A stretch of DNA of 64,000 nt from the NCBI RefSeq assembly GCF_963583255.1, contig NC_084806.1, forward strand, positions 11,434,817 to 11,498,816, given 5' to 3'. Made by a program: the position numbers and the translations under genes. Shown here one piece after another: positions 11,695 to 22,826 of this stretch. The notes under the pieces are model-generated. The model was not told the DNA's origin, did not search any database, and saw only the letters and a program-made list of their open reading frames with translations. Each line of letters starts with the position of its first letter. The first letter of the stretch is position 1. The stretch comes from Pyrus communis (Eukaryota; Streptophyta; Magnoliopsida; Rosales; Rosaceae).

Positions 11695-14674
11695 ACTCGA
11701 GAAAGTATTTGAGGTTGCGGTCAATGGATCCAATGCTGAGAAGATTTCTGCTGCTACTGTTTTGTGCGGCGCCTCATTAATTAGAGGATGGAATATACAG
11801 GTGAAAAACAATATTGTTATGCTTGATATATATTTTGAATCCTTTGCCCACAATGCAGTAGCTTTTTCGCAGTTGCGTGTTTGAATACTAAGAGTTCTTG
11901 CCATTTCCTACGAATCACTCAACTTTCTAATTAACTTATGGTTCACATGTAATGCAGGAACATACTGCTCATTTTATCATTAGATTACTGTCCCCTCCGG
12001 TTCCTGCTAATTATTCTGGGGATGACAGCCATTTAATAGGTTATGCACCGATGCTGAATGTCCTCATTGTTGGAATAGGATCTGTTGACTGCGTTCAGAT
12101 TTTCTCTTTACATGGCTTGGTATGTATAGCATATGTTTTACTTAACCAAAGGTCCAAAAGTGACCGACACAGAATAATCTTGTTAGGGTTTGTCACATCC
12201 TAGATTCAGTGATTGAGCGCACCCTTTACTTATACTAATTATTTCCGACATTGACTGTTATCAAATTATCTACCTCAATAGTCAGTTTGGCATTTGAATT
12301 TGATGTGCCATGTTTGTGTTAGTAACGAGACCCTCACATCAGCTGTAAACTAATGTCATCTAATTTTCTTACCAGGTTCCACAACTTGCGTGTTCATTGA
12401 TGCCGATTTGTGAGGTGTTTGGTTCATGTGTTCCCAATGTCTGCTGGATTCTAACAACAGGAGAAGAAATCTCTGCTCATGCTGTGTTTTCGAATGCATT
12501 TACTCTCCTTTTGAAGCTGTGGAGGTTTAATCATCCTCCTCTTGAGCATGGGGTGGGAGATGTACCCACAGTTGCTTCCCGACTTACACCCGAGTACCTC
12601 CTGTCAGTGAGAAATTCTTACCTAGTATCTTCTGGGAGTGCTCACCAGGATCGAAATAAGAGGAGACTCTCTGCTGTTGCAAGTTCTTCATCTCCAGAAC
12701 CCGTATTTGTGGACTCGTTTCCAAAATTAAAAGTTTGGTATCGGCAGCATCAAGCATGTATAGCCTCAACCCTCTCTGGTCTTGTTCATGGAACACCCGT
12801 CCATCAGATTGTTGATGAGCTTCTTAACATGATGTTCACAAAGATTAATCGTGGAAGCCAGTCTTTAGCTTCTGTCAATTCTCCAAGTAGTAGTTCTTCG
12901 GGACCTGGAAATGAAGACAGCTCTCTAAGACCTAAATTGCCAGCCTGGGATATCCTGGAAGCTGTTCCCTTTGTGGTTGATGCTGCTCTAACAGCCTGTG
13001 CTCATGGAAAACTTTCTCCTCGTGAGCTGGCTACAGGTTAGCCTTGTTTTCTCATCTCATTTTCTGTTGATGTTTTGTTATTTACATACACCGATACTCC
13101 GGAAAATATATGAATTAGTTTTTGACTTTTCTTAAAACTAATGGCTAAAATTTAGCGAACTATGGAACTTGAATTTAAAATGACTGAAGAGTTTGCCCTA
13201 TTTCAGGGCTTAAGGATTTAGTAGATTTTCTTCCGGCATCTTTGGCGACCATTGTGAGCTACTTTTCTGCCGAGGTAACTCGGGGTATTTGGAAACCAGT
13301 TTTTATGAATGGAACAGATTGGCCCAGTCCGGCTGTGAATCTATCTTATGTTGAGGAACAGATCAAAAAAATTCTAGCTGCTACCGGTGTTCATATCCCT
13401 AGCCTTGCTGCAGGTTTTCTCCTCTTACGAACTTATAACGAGATGAGCTATTACATTGTTTTGGGAGTGATTTCGTTTTCCATTTTCCCCATGCTGTGGA
13501 GCTAGTTTTGTAATGTCGTCACCTCTAATATTTTGACTGAGACTTAACTATTGCAGGTGGAAGCTCTCCAGCTACACTTCCACTGCCCCTAGCTGCCTTC
13601 GTGAGTCTTACTATTACTTACAAGATTGACCGAGCATCAGAACGCTTCCTCAGTTTGGCTGGCCCCACCTTGGAGTGCCTTGCAGCTGGTTGCCCCTGGC
13701 CTTGTATGCCAATTGTCGCATCGCTTTGGACTCAAAAGGCCAAGCGATGGAGCGACTTCCTTGTTTTTTCTGCCTCTCGGACTGTTTTCCTCCAGAACAG
13801 GGATTCAATGGTCCAGCTTCTTAAAAGCTGCTTTACTGCCACACTTGGCCTGAATGCCACTCCTATCTCAAGCAATGGTGGTGTTGGAGCACTTCTTGGC
13901 CATGGATTTGGATCCCATTTCTGTGGTGTGATTTCCCCCGTTGCACCAGGGATCCTTTACCTGCGCGTTTACAGATCGATTACAGATATTGTCTTCATGA
14001 CAGAAGAGATTGTTACTATCTTGATGCATTCTGTACGAGAGATAGCATGCCGTGCTTGTCCTAAAGAGAGATTGGAGAAGTTGGAGACAAGAAGAAACGC
14101 AATGAGATATGAACAGGTTTCACTTGATGCAGCAATGTCTCGGGTGAAACTAGCAGCTTCACTCGGGGCATCTTTAGTATGGTTGACAGGAGGCTTGTGT
14201 CTGGTTCAGTCATTGATCACAGAAACCTTGCCTTCTTGGTTTATATCTATGCATGGCTCCGAGCAGGAACAAGGGTCAGAAGGAATTGTTGCAATGCTTG
14301 GCGGCTATGCACTGGCATACTTTGCAGTGCTTGGTGGAGCCTTTGCGTGGGGCGTTGACTCGTCATCATCAGCATCAAAACGACGTCCTAAAGTCCTACG
14401 TATCCACATGGAGTTCCTTGCAAGTGCACTTGATGGGAAGATATCACTTGGTTGTGATTCAGCAACATGGCGTGCCTATGTCTCGGGGTTTGTAACGCTA
14501 ATGGTGAGTTGCACGCCTAATTGGGTGCTCGAGGTGGATGTAGACGTGTTGAGGAGACTGAGCAACGGTCTGAGGCAGTGGGGTGAGGAAGAGCTTGCTC
14601 TGGCCTTGCTGGGGATCGGAGGCGTCGGTACAATGGGAGCGGCCGCTGAGCTCATAGTCGAAAATGAGATGTAG
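6589..14674 (+). CDS. MED33: Mediator complex subunit MED33 (MED5-type; REF4/RFR1 family)
   Basis: A tail-module Mediator subunit linking transcription factors to RNA polymerase II in the nucleus. The Arabidopsis homologues REF4/RFR1 restrain phenylpropanoid gene expression. By splice signals I place 12 coding exons: 6589-6863, 8078-8188, 8286-8633, 8964-9280, 9389-9480, 10129-10489, 10839-11049, 11686-11800, 11958-12119, 12376-13036, 13207-13413 and 13557-14674. They join in frame to 3978 nt, or 1325 aa, close to the usual 1280-1310 aa. Family text is visible throughout: LVSHICWENNVP, AYRLYMELLKRH, WQLLDASLDDEGLL, GNMRHLIVE, IGYAPMLNVLIVGIGSVDCV, VDSFPKLKVWYRQHQACIA, CLAAGCPWPCMPIVASLWTQ and GVGALLGHGFGSHF. 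The start MEVSLQGNLW follows a CT-rich leader. The exon 8 acceptor (after 11685) was chosen because it keeps the family frame. No internal stop is seen. Confidence 0.95.
7156..7184. repeat. (AC)n microsatellite in MED33 intron 1
   Basis: A perfect CA/AC run of about 14 units within intron 1, followed by a short C-rich stretch. Confidence 0.9.
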
Positions 14675-15273
14675 ACTCCATTTCCTCAGCACAGCCTTAA
14701 GGTTTTAGGAGGTCGGATGTACATGTTAAAAATGGTTTTAGATTAGATTTATCGCCGGAAACATTTGCAGCATTTCGTAGCATTTTGAATCAAATAGTCA
14801 ATCGGATCTCAGCATTGTATGTAGGACCTAACTGTATTAAGAGAGTTTGTAGCATATTTGTTGGTTTTGCAATAAGCTCTAAACACTTGACCCTTTAAAC
14901 CCAATATGAGTTGTATAATCCGGATAAGGAACATACGTTTATTGAGTACGTCATCGACAATGTGTTGACAATATTTCAACTTTTAATTAACAAAATGTAC
15001 CAACATGTTAGTCATCCCTAGAGACAAGAAAAATGAATCAGTTTAACTGAATTTAAAGATCTGTACAAAATTGTTCTAAATTCTCAATTTTTTTCCTCAA
15101 CAAGATTGAATCCAAATTCCAAGTGGCAATCTTACAGCCAGTTTGACAGATCGTACCGCTTCAGTTGTTTCACGACCAAAAAAGCACACTTGCACATCAT
15201 GCACTGTCACAGAAGGAGAAGCAAAACCAAGAGACAATCCTTCAACGTTGTTCTGATTCTGCACCATCCGAAA

Positions 15274-15278
<5 letters not shown>
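14675..15278. other. Spacer between the MED33 gene and its truncated copy
   Basis: Contains the 3' UTR of MED33 and the upstream DNA of the second copy. It is AT-rich and no further gene is supported. Confidence 0.5.

Positions 15279-15279
<1 letters not shown>

Positions 15280-15311
<32 letters not shown>
15280..15311. repeat. (CT)n tract before the MED33 copy
   Basis: CT repeats with one TT interruption, about 45 bp before the ATG at 15358. They parallel the tract before the intact MED33 gene. Confidence 0.85.
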
Positions 15312-15357
15312 CCTCCCACCGGAAACAGCCCGAAACACTGGCCATTGTGATCGAGAA

Positions 15358-16405
15358 ATGGCGGAGCCCAAACAGAGCAGCCTCTGGGACGCTTTGATAA
15401 TGCAGACCAAGGAAGCTCAAGAAAATGGTAGTGATCCTCGTCTCTGGTTGATGGAAATCTCATCGAATTTGAGCTCTGCCGGGGTGTCCCTGCTATCTAT
15501 GGAGCTTGCCGGCGTGTTGGTGTCGCATATTTGTTGGGAGAACAATGTGCCGATTATTGATTTTGAACATGGTGCCCTCCATCTTGTTCTGGCTTTGCTT
15601 GATTCCAGGTCTGTTTTGGTTAAAGATCGAATGGTCAATATAACAAAACATACTGACATGGAGCTCCTCATGAGACATGTTTTTTCACTCAAATCTTAAG
15701 CGGCCTAATCATCAACAGTAAGTTTCTAGTTTCTTCACTTGTATTGATACAATACGAAAAATATTACCTTTTACATTGTCTTATATAAGTAATTCTAGCC
15801 TTCCCAGAATCACTTCCGAACCAGCACCTGGTGTACATTATTTTTGCTTGCAATGTATAACTTATCTTCCCCATTCAGGGTTATGAAATCGATAGATACA
15901 GTTCTTAATTTGCCCCCGATATTTGGGTTGCAAACAAGTGAAGCTGGTACTACTGTGGTTGCGTTCATCTTCTCAACCGTGTGGCAGTTGCTTGATTCAT
16001 CGTTAGACGATGAGGGATTACTGGAACTTGTTCCGGAAAAGAAGTCCGTATGGCCAACTAAACCCCAAGACATGGACATAGATGGTCTCGAAAATCATCA
16101 TGAGGAGAGGAATGAACAGTATGAGAGACTGCATAGTCGGAACACTGTGATGGCCATTGCGTTAATTGCGCAGTTTCTGCAAAATGTATTGGCTTCCAAG
16201 ATTCTTAACTTGGCGAAACGAAACATGCATGTTGCCTTGCAATGCAAGTAATCATTTTACCCTCAGAAACGTTTTTTTGTATGGGGGATAAATGCTTGAT
16301 AGTTTTCTGCCACATTCTCAGGATTAAACACTGGGAAGCTTTGGTAAAGCGACTGCAACTGCTTGCCGAAAACTCATCGACGAAAACTTTGAATGTTTTA
16401 AAACC
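15358..16405 (+). pseudogene. Truncated tandem duplicate of MED33
   Basis: The ATG at 15358 opens MAEPKQSSLWDALIMQTKEA, followed by SDPRLWLMEISSNLSS and VLVSHICWENNVPI, so this is the MED33 N-terminus. The text then runs without intron 1 into MELLMRHVFSLKS and hits TAA after 15696. Exon 3 homology (MKSIDTVLNLPPIFGLQ, WQLLDSSLDDEGLLELVPEK, NTVMAIALIAQFLQN) spans about 15880-16240. Exon 4 homology (HWEALVKRLQLLAENSS) spans about 16320-16400. Nothing equivalent to exons 5-12 follows, because the minus-strand PPR pseudogene begins within about 25 bp. It is a 5' fragment of about a quarter of the gene with a premature stop. It differs enough from its neighbour to be an old duplication, or a separate MED33 paralogue cut by rearrangement. 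Confidence 0.85.
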
Positions 16406-16424
16406 CCAACACGCTTATCATACA

Positions 16425-18445
16425 ACATCACTGTGCCCCGGTGATCTCTCCAGTTTTAGGCTCTGCATTGCTCGCCGCTCTGAAAAAGGCTTTTTCCCAC
16501 TTCCCTGCATCCGCGTATAAATTGGATAGGTGAACTCTAACTGGCCCATGAGATGGTTGCAACCTTGTCAAACTCTCCGCAGCCATTTCTCCTCTTTCCA
16601 GATTCCCATGTGTTCCACATGCCGCCAACAGCATGCCCCATATGACTACATCAGCCTTCAGGGGCATGCTCCTTATCATTTTCTCAGCACCTTCTACTCG
16701 ACCAGCTCTTCCAAGGAGATCCACCATACAACCATAATGCTTGATATTTGGTTCTACATTGTAAACATTCTTCATGCTCTTAAAGTACCTCCCCCGCCTC
16801 CACGAAGCCAGCGTGGCAACATGCACTTAGGACTCCGATGAATGTGATTGAATTGAGTTTGAAATTACACTTTTGCAAATCCGAAAATATTTCAAGAGAT
16901 AACTTTGCATGTCCGTACATGGCCGACCCACATATGATGGCATTCCATGGTGAGACTGTAGAGGTTTTATCTCGGATTTGATAGAACACCTCAAAGGCGG
17001 TATTGATACTCCCACATTTGGCATACATATCAATGAGTGCTGCACTTAGATTGTCATTGAGAGGAATGGAGTTTTCAACTATATATTCGTGTGCCCATCT
17101 TGCCTCTTTCAATGTGCCTAATGAAGCAATGCCAGATAACACACTCACCATTGTAATTTCATTCGGTCGGATCCCACTAGCTACCATTCTTTGAAGGAGT
17201 TCTAGAGCTAATTCAGGTTGATCACTCTGGTGCATAACCAGAAATCATGTAACTCCATGAAAAAACGTCTTTTTCAGGCATCTCATTAAACAATGCAATT
17301 GCCTGGTTGATCATTCCATTTCTTATATATCCTGCAATGAGGGCATCCAAGATGCAACATGCTCCTTGATGCCCTTTTGAAACTGATGATGAGCAGGGCT
17401 CATGTCGCCACAGCCTGCATAAAAATTGGTGGTTGTTGCCTGTATAAAGTCATAGCAGTCAAAACCTTCCTTTACAATTGTCCCATGAAGTTGCTGACCT
17501 TCATGTACTGCCTTAGACCGGCCACAAGCCGAAATCAAATCTACAAGCATAACATCATTCGCCCCTAACCGAGTACGCAGCATTGCCCGATACATCATCA
17601 AAGCTTCACTCAACCACTCTACTTGCACATACCCATTGTACCCCATGAAACCACATCCTTTGCATGAATCTTGTCAAACAATCCACGAAACTATATTCTT
17701 TTCGGGCATCTCATTAAACAAATTTCTCGCATCACGTAAACTCTAACAACCCCAATAAATGTGCAGCAAATTCGTAGAGACAAGAACAAACCCCTCAAGC
17801 TGCAACCTAATCACCAAAGCGTGAAGCATTCGACAATTCCAAACACCGCCCAAATGTGAGTAAGTTGAGATAACAGTCGCCATTGTCACCTCCTTTGGGA
17901 TCACACCCGCTGACCTCATATCCCTGAAAACCTCAACGGTTTCGGTCCAACGCTCATCCTGGGCAAGACCCATTATCATAGTAGTGTACGAGACACAACC
18001 CTTTTTCGGCATTTTCTCAAACACCTGGCGTGCACTCTCCAAACGACTCGATTTGACATACCCAGCAACCATAATATTGCAAGACACCGGAGTCTAACTT
18101 ATAGCAAGAATCGAACAGCAACTCGGCATCGGCAATGAAGCCGCATTTGGCATGCGTATTAATCAAGCTGTTCCTGATGAAATTGTTGGAGTCGAGCCCG
18201 GCTTTGAGAACAAGGCAGTGGATTTGCTGGCCTTGGAAGGAGGCCGCGAGGGAAGAGCGAGACTTTAAAGCCGAAACCAAAGCGAGCTTGTAGTCGATTT
18301 GGGTTGGGTACATTCTGCCGGTGAAGAAGGAACGGAGATTGTCCTCTGGATTTTGGGTGGCGGCGGCAGTGGAGAGCCATTTGAGACCTGAAATGCGAAG
18401 GTCTGGAAGTCCAGGGAAAGATTTGGGTCTCAGAGATACGAGCAT
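16425..18445 (-). pseudogene. PLS-type pentatricopeptide repeat (PPR) gene, frameshifted
   Basis: Minus-strand text is clearly PPR, the organelle RNA-binding family: NSLINTHAKCGFIADAELLF, NIMVAGYVKSSRLESARQVF, YTTMIMGLAQDERWTETVEV, ALIDMYAKCGSINTAFEVF, ITFIGVLSACCHAGFVEAG and HYGCMVDLLGRAGRVEGAEK. It ends in an E-type tail (LKADVVIWGMLLAACGTHGN, then LKLERSPGH in a shifted frame). The reading frame breaks at least five times: near 18070, 17740, 17650-17235, 16830 and 16480. No full protein can be made. The likely start is at 18445 (MLVSLRPKSFPGLPDL), and the early residues look like a transit peptide. It resembles the Arabidopsis At5g19020 (MEF18) type by memory, and a homologue of At5g19025 lies about 3.3 kb further on. 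The original role was probably mitochondrial RNA editing, but that is inference. Confidence 0.85.
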
Positions 18446-18514
18446 CCGACGAGAGCATGAGACGCTTTTGTAAGGGAAGTGAATTCAAGTAGAGAAGTTG
18501 AAAAGGTGAGAGTA

Positions 18515-18732
18515 AGTATTGGTTTGACAGTGAGATGCTTTTATAAAAAATGGGCGTAAAAAAAAGATGAGCCCAAAAATGTGTTTGATAAACATTTAAA
18601 AACAGCTTATTTTCATAGGTGTTGGTGAAAAAAAAAGCTGAAAACATGAAGTAGCAAATATGAATTTATTCTCACAGCACTGCAGAAGCAGTTTTTTTTT
18701 TCTTCAAAACATAACAATATCAAACCAGCCCT
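18515..18732. mobile_element. hAT-like MITE
   Basis: The left end contains TTGGTTTGACAG and the right end ATCAAACCAGCCCT. They are inverted copies around GGTTTGA. The interior holds long T/A runs, with GCTTTTATAAAAAA on the left and CAGCACTGCAGAAGCAG on the right, typical of common plant hAT MITEs. It sits just upstream of the PPR pseudogene start. The exact ends and target duplication are uncertain. Confidence 0.45.
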
Positions 18733-18750
18733 AAATGTGATGAAGCAAAA

Positions 18751-18948
18751 GGCGGCAGATTGTCTGCCCTCCTTTTACCATGCCCTTCCCATCCCCTCTT
18801 ATTTGTGTAGTCACAATTAAGCCCGTCAACATGTTTTATTATCTCTATAAAAAAAATAATATAAAATATTATCATGAATTAACCGTGACCGACAATATAA
18901 AAGAGGATGGGAAGGGCATGGTAATGAGAGAGCAGACAATCTGCCTCC
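18751..18948. mobile_element. MITE with long TIR and 9-bp target duplication
   Basis: A 198-bp element. Its left arm (GGCGGCAGATTGTCTGCCCT, on to CATGCCCTTCCCATCC) pairs with its right arm (GGATGGGAAGGGCATGGTAA, ending CAGACAATCTGCCTCC) over about 45 bp. GAAGCAAAA flanks it exactly on both sides (18742-18750 and 18949-18957). A 9-bp duplication is characteristic of Mutator-like elements. The core (AAAAATAATATAA, AACCGTGACC) is shared with the MITE at 59337. Non-coding. Confidence 0.8.
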
Positions 18949-19069
18949 GAAGCAAAACCAATCGAAAAGGAAGTAAATTTGGACCCAAGCTAACTTTAAA
19001 TAGTTCGCCCAATAAATTGGGAAGTCATGTAATGGATAATTTGTTATTAAACTCGAACAGCTAATATCA

Positions 19070-19215
19070 CTCAGTACTATGGTCTGATGGTACCTCTTCA
19101 CTTAGAAGTAAGAGGTCTTAGGTTCGAATTTCGTAGATGACGAATTCAATACGAAATTAGATTGCCCTTTGTGTGGCTTAGCCGAACTCCTCCTTCCCTT
19201 AATGTAAAAATATCA
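19070..19215 (+). mobile_element. tRNA-derived SINE
   Basis: TGGTCTGATGG (19080 onward) resembles a Pol III A box with one mismatch. GGTTCGAATTT (about 19119) is a B box at suitable spacing. The body (TGTGTGGCTTAGCCGAACTC, CTTCCCTTAATGTAAAAATATC) is the layout I know from Rosaceae SINEs. AATATCA occurs at 19063-19069 and 19209-19215, so it may be a target duplication or part of the tail. 5'-terminal scraps of the same family occur at about 39085-39120 and 48525-48560. Confidence 0.65.
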
Positions 19216-21703
19216 ATGTACTAAAACAAATAAAAAATAAAAATCATCAATTTTGAGAACAAAGACCTTCATCCATAGCGATTCATCAATTCCCCCGTTT
19301 GGTAAGAGTACATAGCTTTACCTCATCTCAGTTCTAAAAAGGAATTGATGGGGTATAGAAGTTCAAACCCATTAGTTAGGCACACAATATCCAATTGACA
19401 TTTGATATATTTGTTCTCACTCAACTTGTTACGCCCTTCCACATACGAGAGACAATCGCTCGAGAAGATGCTCGTCTACAGACTCTACATATAAATGCGC
19501 CACCGGAGTATATGATTAATGAAAAAGAATTGTTTTGATTGAGAGTGAAGCCAAGAATAACGTCTATAATTTAACAGGTAAATGATCGAACATGTAATGG
19601 GAACTCCGGTGGCGAAAGCATCCTTAACAATCAACGATGATCTCCTCAATTAAGAGCCATGCTGGCCAGAGCCCTGCAAGACCAAAGAGACTAGATAAGT
19701 ATAAAACTTGCATGGTTACAATTCTAAGTAATTGCTCAATACCACTTTCAGGGTTTGACAGAGTCGTACAATCGTTACGACACAAAACTTGCCAGCCTAC
19801 AAAGCAGTAAGTTCACCTACAAAGCACATGATAGTGCACCCAACAAAGTATATCTGAAACCTACTGAGGGCATTGTCTTCTAACAAGGTAAGACAAGCTG
19901 CAAATAACTAAAGCCAAATCAAGATACATATTATATTTTCAATTCTATTTATAAGAAACACGTCCCATAGGTAAAACCAAATCAGCAGAGTCGTACGTAA
20001 CTGCCAGATCTATCGGTACCAGAAATGCAGCCCAAAAGGGGATGCTGTTAAACTGGACCAACACTGAATGAGGACAAAGTGAACCATAACTGCTTACAGG
20101 TCTTCCTAAACTATATTGTTGCTTTCTCTGTATTGCCCGGACAACCACTCCTGCTCTCATGTGCATTGTAGGTACGGTGCTAAATAAAGAGCCAAACTAG
20201 TCTCTCCCGCAAACAGAAAATATATCCATGAATGCCTCTTATGAGGGGTCACCTTCTGGAACAATGCAAACGGCTGGTCAGATAGATCTAGAACCTAAAA
20301 TGACTGGGTATATGCCCCATCATATCATCAGATCATCCTATCAGTTTATGTTGAGGACTCAAGTTTGTGCATATACTTATTTTGTGGAGAAAATTCTTAT
20401 CAAATCATGATTTATTCCACATTGTCAACCATGGTGCTGAAGCTAACACTTTTCAGTAACCATTCTCAGTTACTCGGGAAATGATCATTCATAGCATACA
20501 CCCCAAATTATACCGTAGTTTTCATGCATTTAGCACTTCAGAATATACTCACTGCTACCATTACATTGATGTTCATCCTGCCTTTTTTCATATTCTGATT
20601 AAAAGCTTTCCACAGAAATCCTGTAGTAATCTATCATGTATACCACTGAGGTTGATGTCTGGGTTATGGACCTTAAAGACCCAAACAAATTCTCTCCCTT
20701 TGGTACTTGGGGCAAAATGGGGCTGTCATTAAAATCCGTCCATCTGTGCTTCCTTTGGTACTTGGGGCAACTTAATCGTGCCATGCTCATGCATCATATT
20801 AGTGTGGTGCCTAATCCTGCCATAATTTTCTACACTTCTTCAGGACCTCATTTTTTCAGTTATTTTCGTTAAGGTTATTTTCAGTTCTTTACTTGTTTAG
20901 GGCCTTATCATGCCAAACTTTTTGAAACAGGCCATGTCCATACCATACTCGAACTAACCTAGCTTGCTTATCTCTATTGGGAGTACTCTCCTATATGACT
21001 AACAAATGTACATGCCATTTACACAGATCAATCTGAACTCAATCATAATTCTATTGGTGCACTACCTAAGATGTTTGTCCAACCGAAAACATATATACAG
21101 TATTTTCCATTAAACTCCAGATTACTCAGGCTCCACTGAGCAAACAAAACATTATTCTAGCCTACAATGTTCAAAAATGCCAGATGAAATACGGCACAGC
21201 CACCTAACGGATCTAGCCAGGGATACAAAGTGAAAAGCCATATTAGGTACACATAATTTTTTAGGTGGGGCAAAGTACGAAAGGTCAAACCAAAAGGGTC
21301 TCATTTCCCCAAAACCCCTGGTGCCTACCTTCTGCAATATCGACTTGATGCCATCACCTATGCTTCTCCTCTTCTACAGGGATCATCTGATTGCTTGAAG
21401 AGTGCATATAAGAGATATCGATCTTGGTCAAACCTAAGTCTAACGGAAGTTCATATGATCTAAGCTCTACCTCTTCAGCCTCAAGGAATTCAATAAACCT
21501 TCCAGTACCCATCAAAGATTACTTGCAAATTTCTGTAAATTTAATCAACCCCTTTGAAGTCCAATTGTTCAATTCATAGCATCCAATAAGTTCCACACAA
21601 AATTGTAACTTACACAGATCAATACAAACAACATTTACTCAATCCAATTAATTTCCATCTAATCAATAATCAAGAAAATGCAGACAAGAAAAGAGAAAGA
21701 CAC
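19216..21703. other. Intergenic region, probably including the 3' UTR of the downstream minus-strand gene
   Basis: No protein-coding signal could be supported. A GTGAGTG donor-like string overlaps the stop of the gene at 21704, so its transcript may be spliced into this stretch on the minus strand. A phrase around CTTTGGTACTTGGGGCAA is repeated at about 20697 and 20752. Otherwise I see nothing. Confidence 0.4.
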
Positions 21704-22369
21704 TCACTTTTTATGCCGGCGACCTCTCTTGGGACCCCAGCCTTCGAGCTTGGCCACCGGGCATCCGCATCGCGCCCGGAACAGCAGCACGGCACGGCCA
21801 TTCGTCGGCGCCATCCGCCTCAGCTCAGTCCTGAGGCACTCGTAATCAGGATTGCCCTCGCTGCCGCCCTTCCACGGCAGCCTATCGATATCTTTAGACC
21901 CGGACTTGACACACTCCTCCGATTGCAATTGCAAATCGAATTCCATGGCCTTCTTCAAGCCCTTACATCCGGGCCTATCGCACTTCCTGGATCGAATGCC
22001 GCAGCAGAACTCGACTATGAACAGCGTGGCGGCGAAGAAGGCGACAAAGCCGACGACGTAGGGGACGGGAATGTGGTGGAGGTGGAGGGTGGAGTGAGAG
22101 AGGAGGAGCGAGAGGGAGTTGAAGATGTAGGAAAAGTAGGAGGTGATGAGGAAGGTCCCGGAGAAGAGGACGAGGATGAGGATGAGGAGGTCGAGGGTGG
22201 CCGACGGCGAGTGCTTGCAGAGGAGGGTGCAATTAGGGTTTGAGTTAGGGTTAGGGTTTGAGGATTTGGGTTTCGGGGTTGGATAGGAGGAGGAGGATGA
22301 CGTGGCAGCGGCAGAGAAGGAGGAGGAGGGCATGATGGTGGTGGTGGTGGCAAGTAGCAAATGGCGCAT
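21704..22369 (-). CDS. At5g19025-like membrane protein (annotated as L34e superfamily)
   Basis: An uninterrupted ORF of 221 aa on the minus strand. A Ser/Pro/Asn-rich N-terminus comes first (about residues 1-55). Two hydrophobic segments follow: LDLLILILVLFSGTFLITSY at about 60-80, and VVGFVAFFAATLFIVEFCCG at about 103-122. A conserved soluble tail is next: SRKCDRPGCKGLKKAMEFDL, ECVKSG, DRLPWKGGSEGNPDYECLRT, APTNGRAVLLFRARCGCPVA and LEGWGPKRGRRHKK. The tail closely matches what I recall of the uncharacterised Arabidopsis protein At5g19025, including the KK end. Its biochemical function is unknown; the L34e label in databases does not imply a ribosomal role here. Starts at residues 1 and 13 (MPSSSFSAA) are both possible. 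High GC for the window reflects the coding sequence. Intact. Confidence 0.85.
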   Translation of the reverse strand: MRHLLLATTTTIMPSSSFSAAATSSSSSYPTPKPKSSNPNPNSNPNCTLLCKHSPSATLDLLILILVLFSGTFLITSYFSYIFNSLSLLLSHSTLHLHHIPVPYVVGFVAFFAATLFIVEFCCGIRSRKCDRPGCKGLKKAMEFDLQLQSEECVKSGSKDIDRLPWKGGSEGNPDYECLRTELRRMAPTNGRAVLLFRARCGCPVAKLEGWGPKRGRRHKK

Positions 22370-22497
22370 GTTAGAGAAACAAGGAGGACGGGGGTTTCTG
22401 TGATTTTCAAATTTATTTATTTTTCATAAATAATATTTAATTTTTATTTATATTTTTGGGTACGTAGAGGTAGAGGTTTCGTCCTTCCGGGAAAACG

Positions 22498-22611
22498 ATG
22501 GGGGACGGGGGAGAAGAAGGCTTGCCGGTGAAGGAGAGCGCACTCCGCTCACGCGCCTTCTGGAGCGAGTATAGCGTGGACCTTGCAAGCCTTGTTACGT
22601 CAACTATGTGA
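22498..22611 (+). other. Short GC-rich ORF, possible relic of a first exon
   Basis: A 37-codon plus-strand ORF (MGDGGEEGLPVKESALRSRA start, FWSEYSVDLASLV near the end) sits in a GC-rich island upstream of, and divergent from, the At5g19025-like gene. The amino acid text looks protein-like rather than random. There is no continuation before AT-rich transposon sequence. I do not recognise it. It may be an exon remnant or simply leader DNA. Confidence 0.25.
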
Positions 22612-22826
22612 AGTTGTGAACAAGTAATTCCATTTTATTAATTTTTAATTAATTTCCTATGAATCAATCCGGGGTAATTAGTTGAAAATATTACCTAATC
22701 AAAACGAGACAAGCCATGAATCATGGATGTTAGAAATACGACAACTTAAAAATAGGCCAAGTAGGGAAACGTAATCAAATCAACTAGTCTCTGTAGTCAA
22801 TTTGATTTTCAACTTTTAGATATTTA

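Noticed and set aside
15097..15463. Several ORFs with Arg-Glu or Ser-Leu runs near 15300
   Set aside because: They are products of the CT microsatellite upstream of the MED33 copy.
19080..19130. A tRNA gene suggested by the GGTTCGAA box
   Set aside because: There is no cloverleaf or acceptor stem. The surrounding sequence is a SINE.
21713..22410. Long ORFs on other frames over the At5g19025-like gene (Glu/Gly-rich plus strand; Pro/Ser-rich minus strand)
   Set aside because: They are composition shadows in a GC-rich coding exon. Only the 221-aa minus frame has conserved family text.
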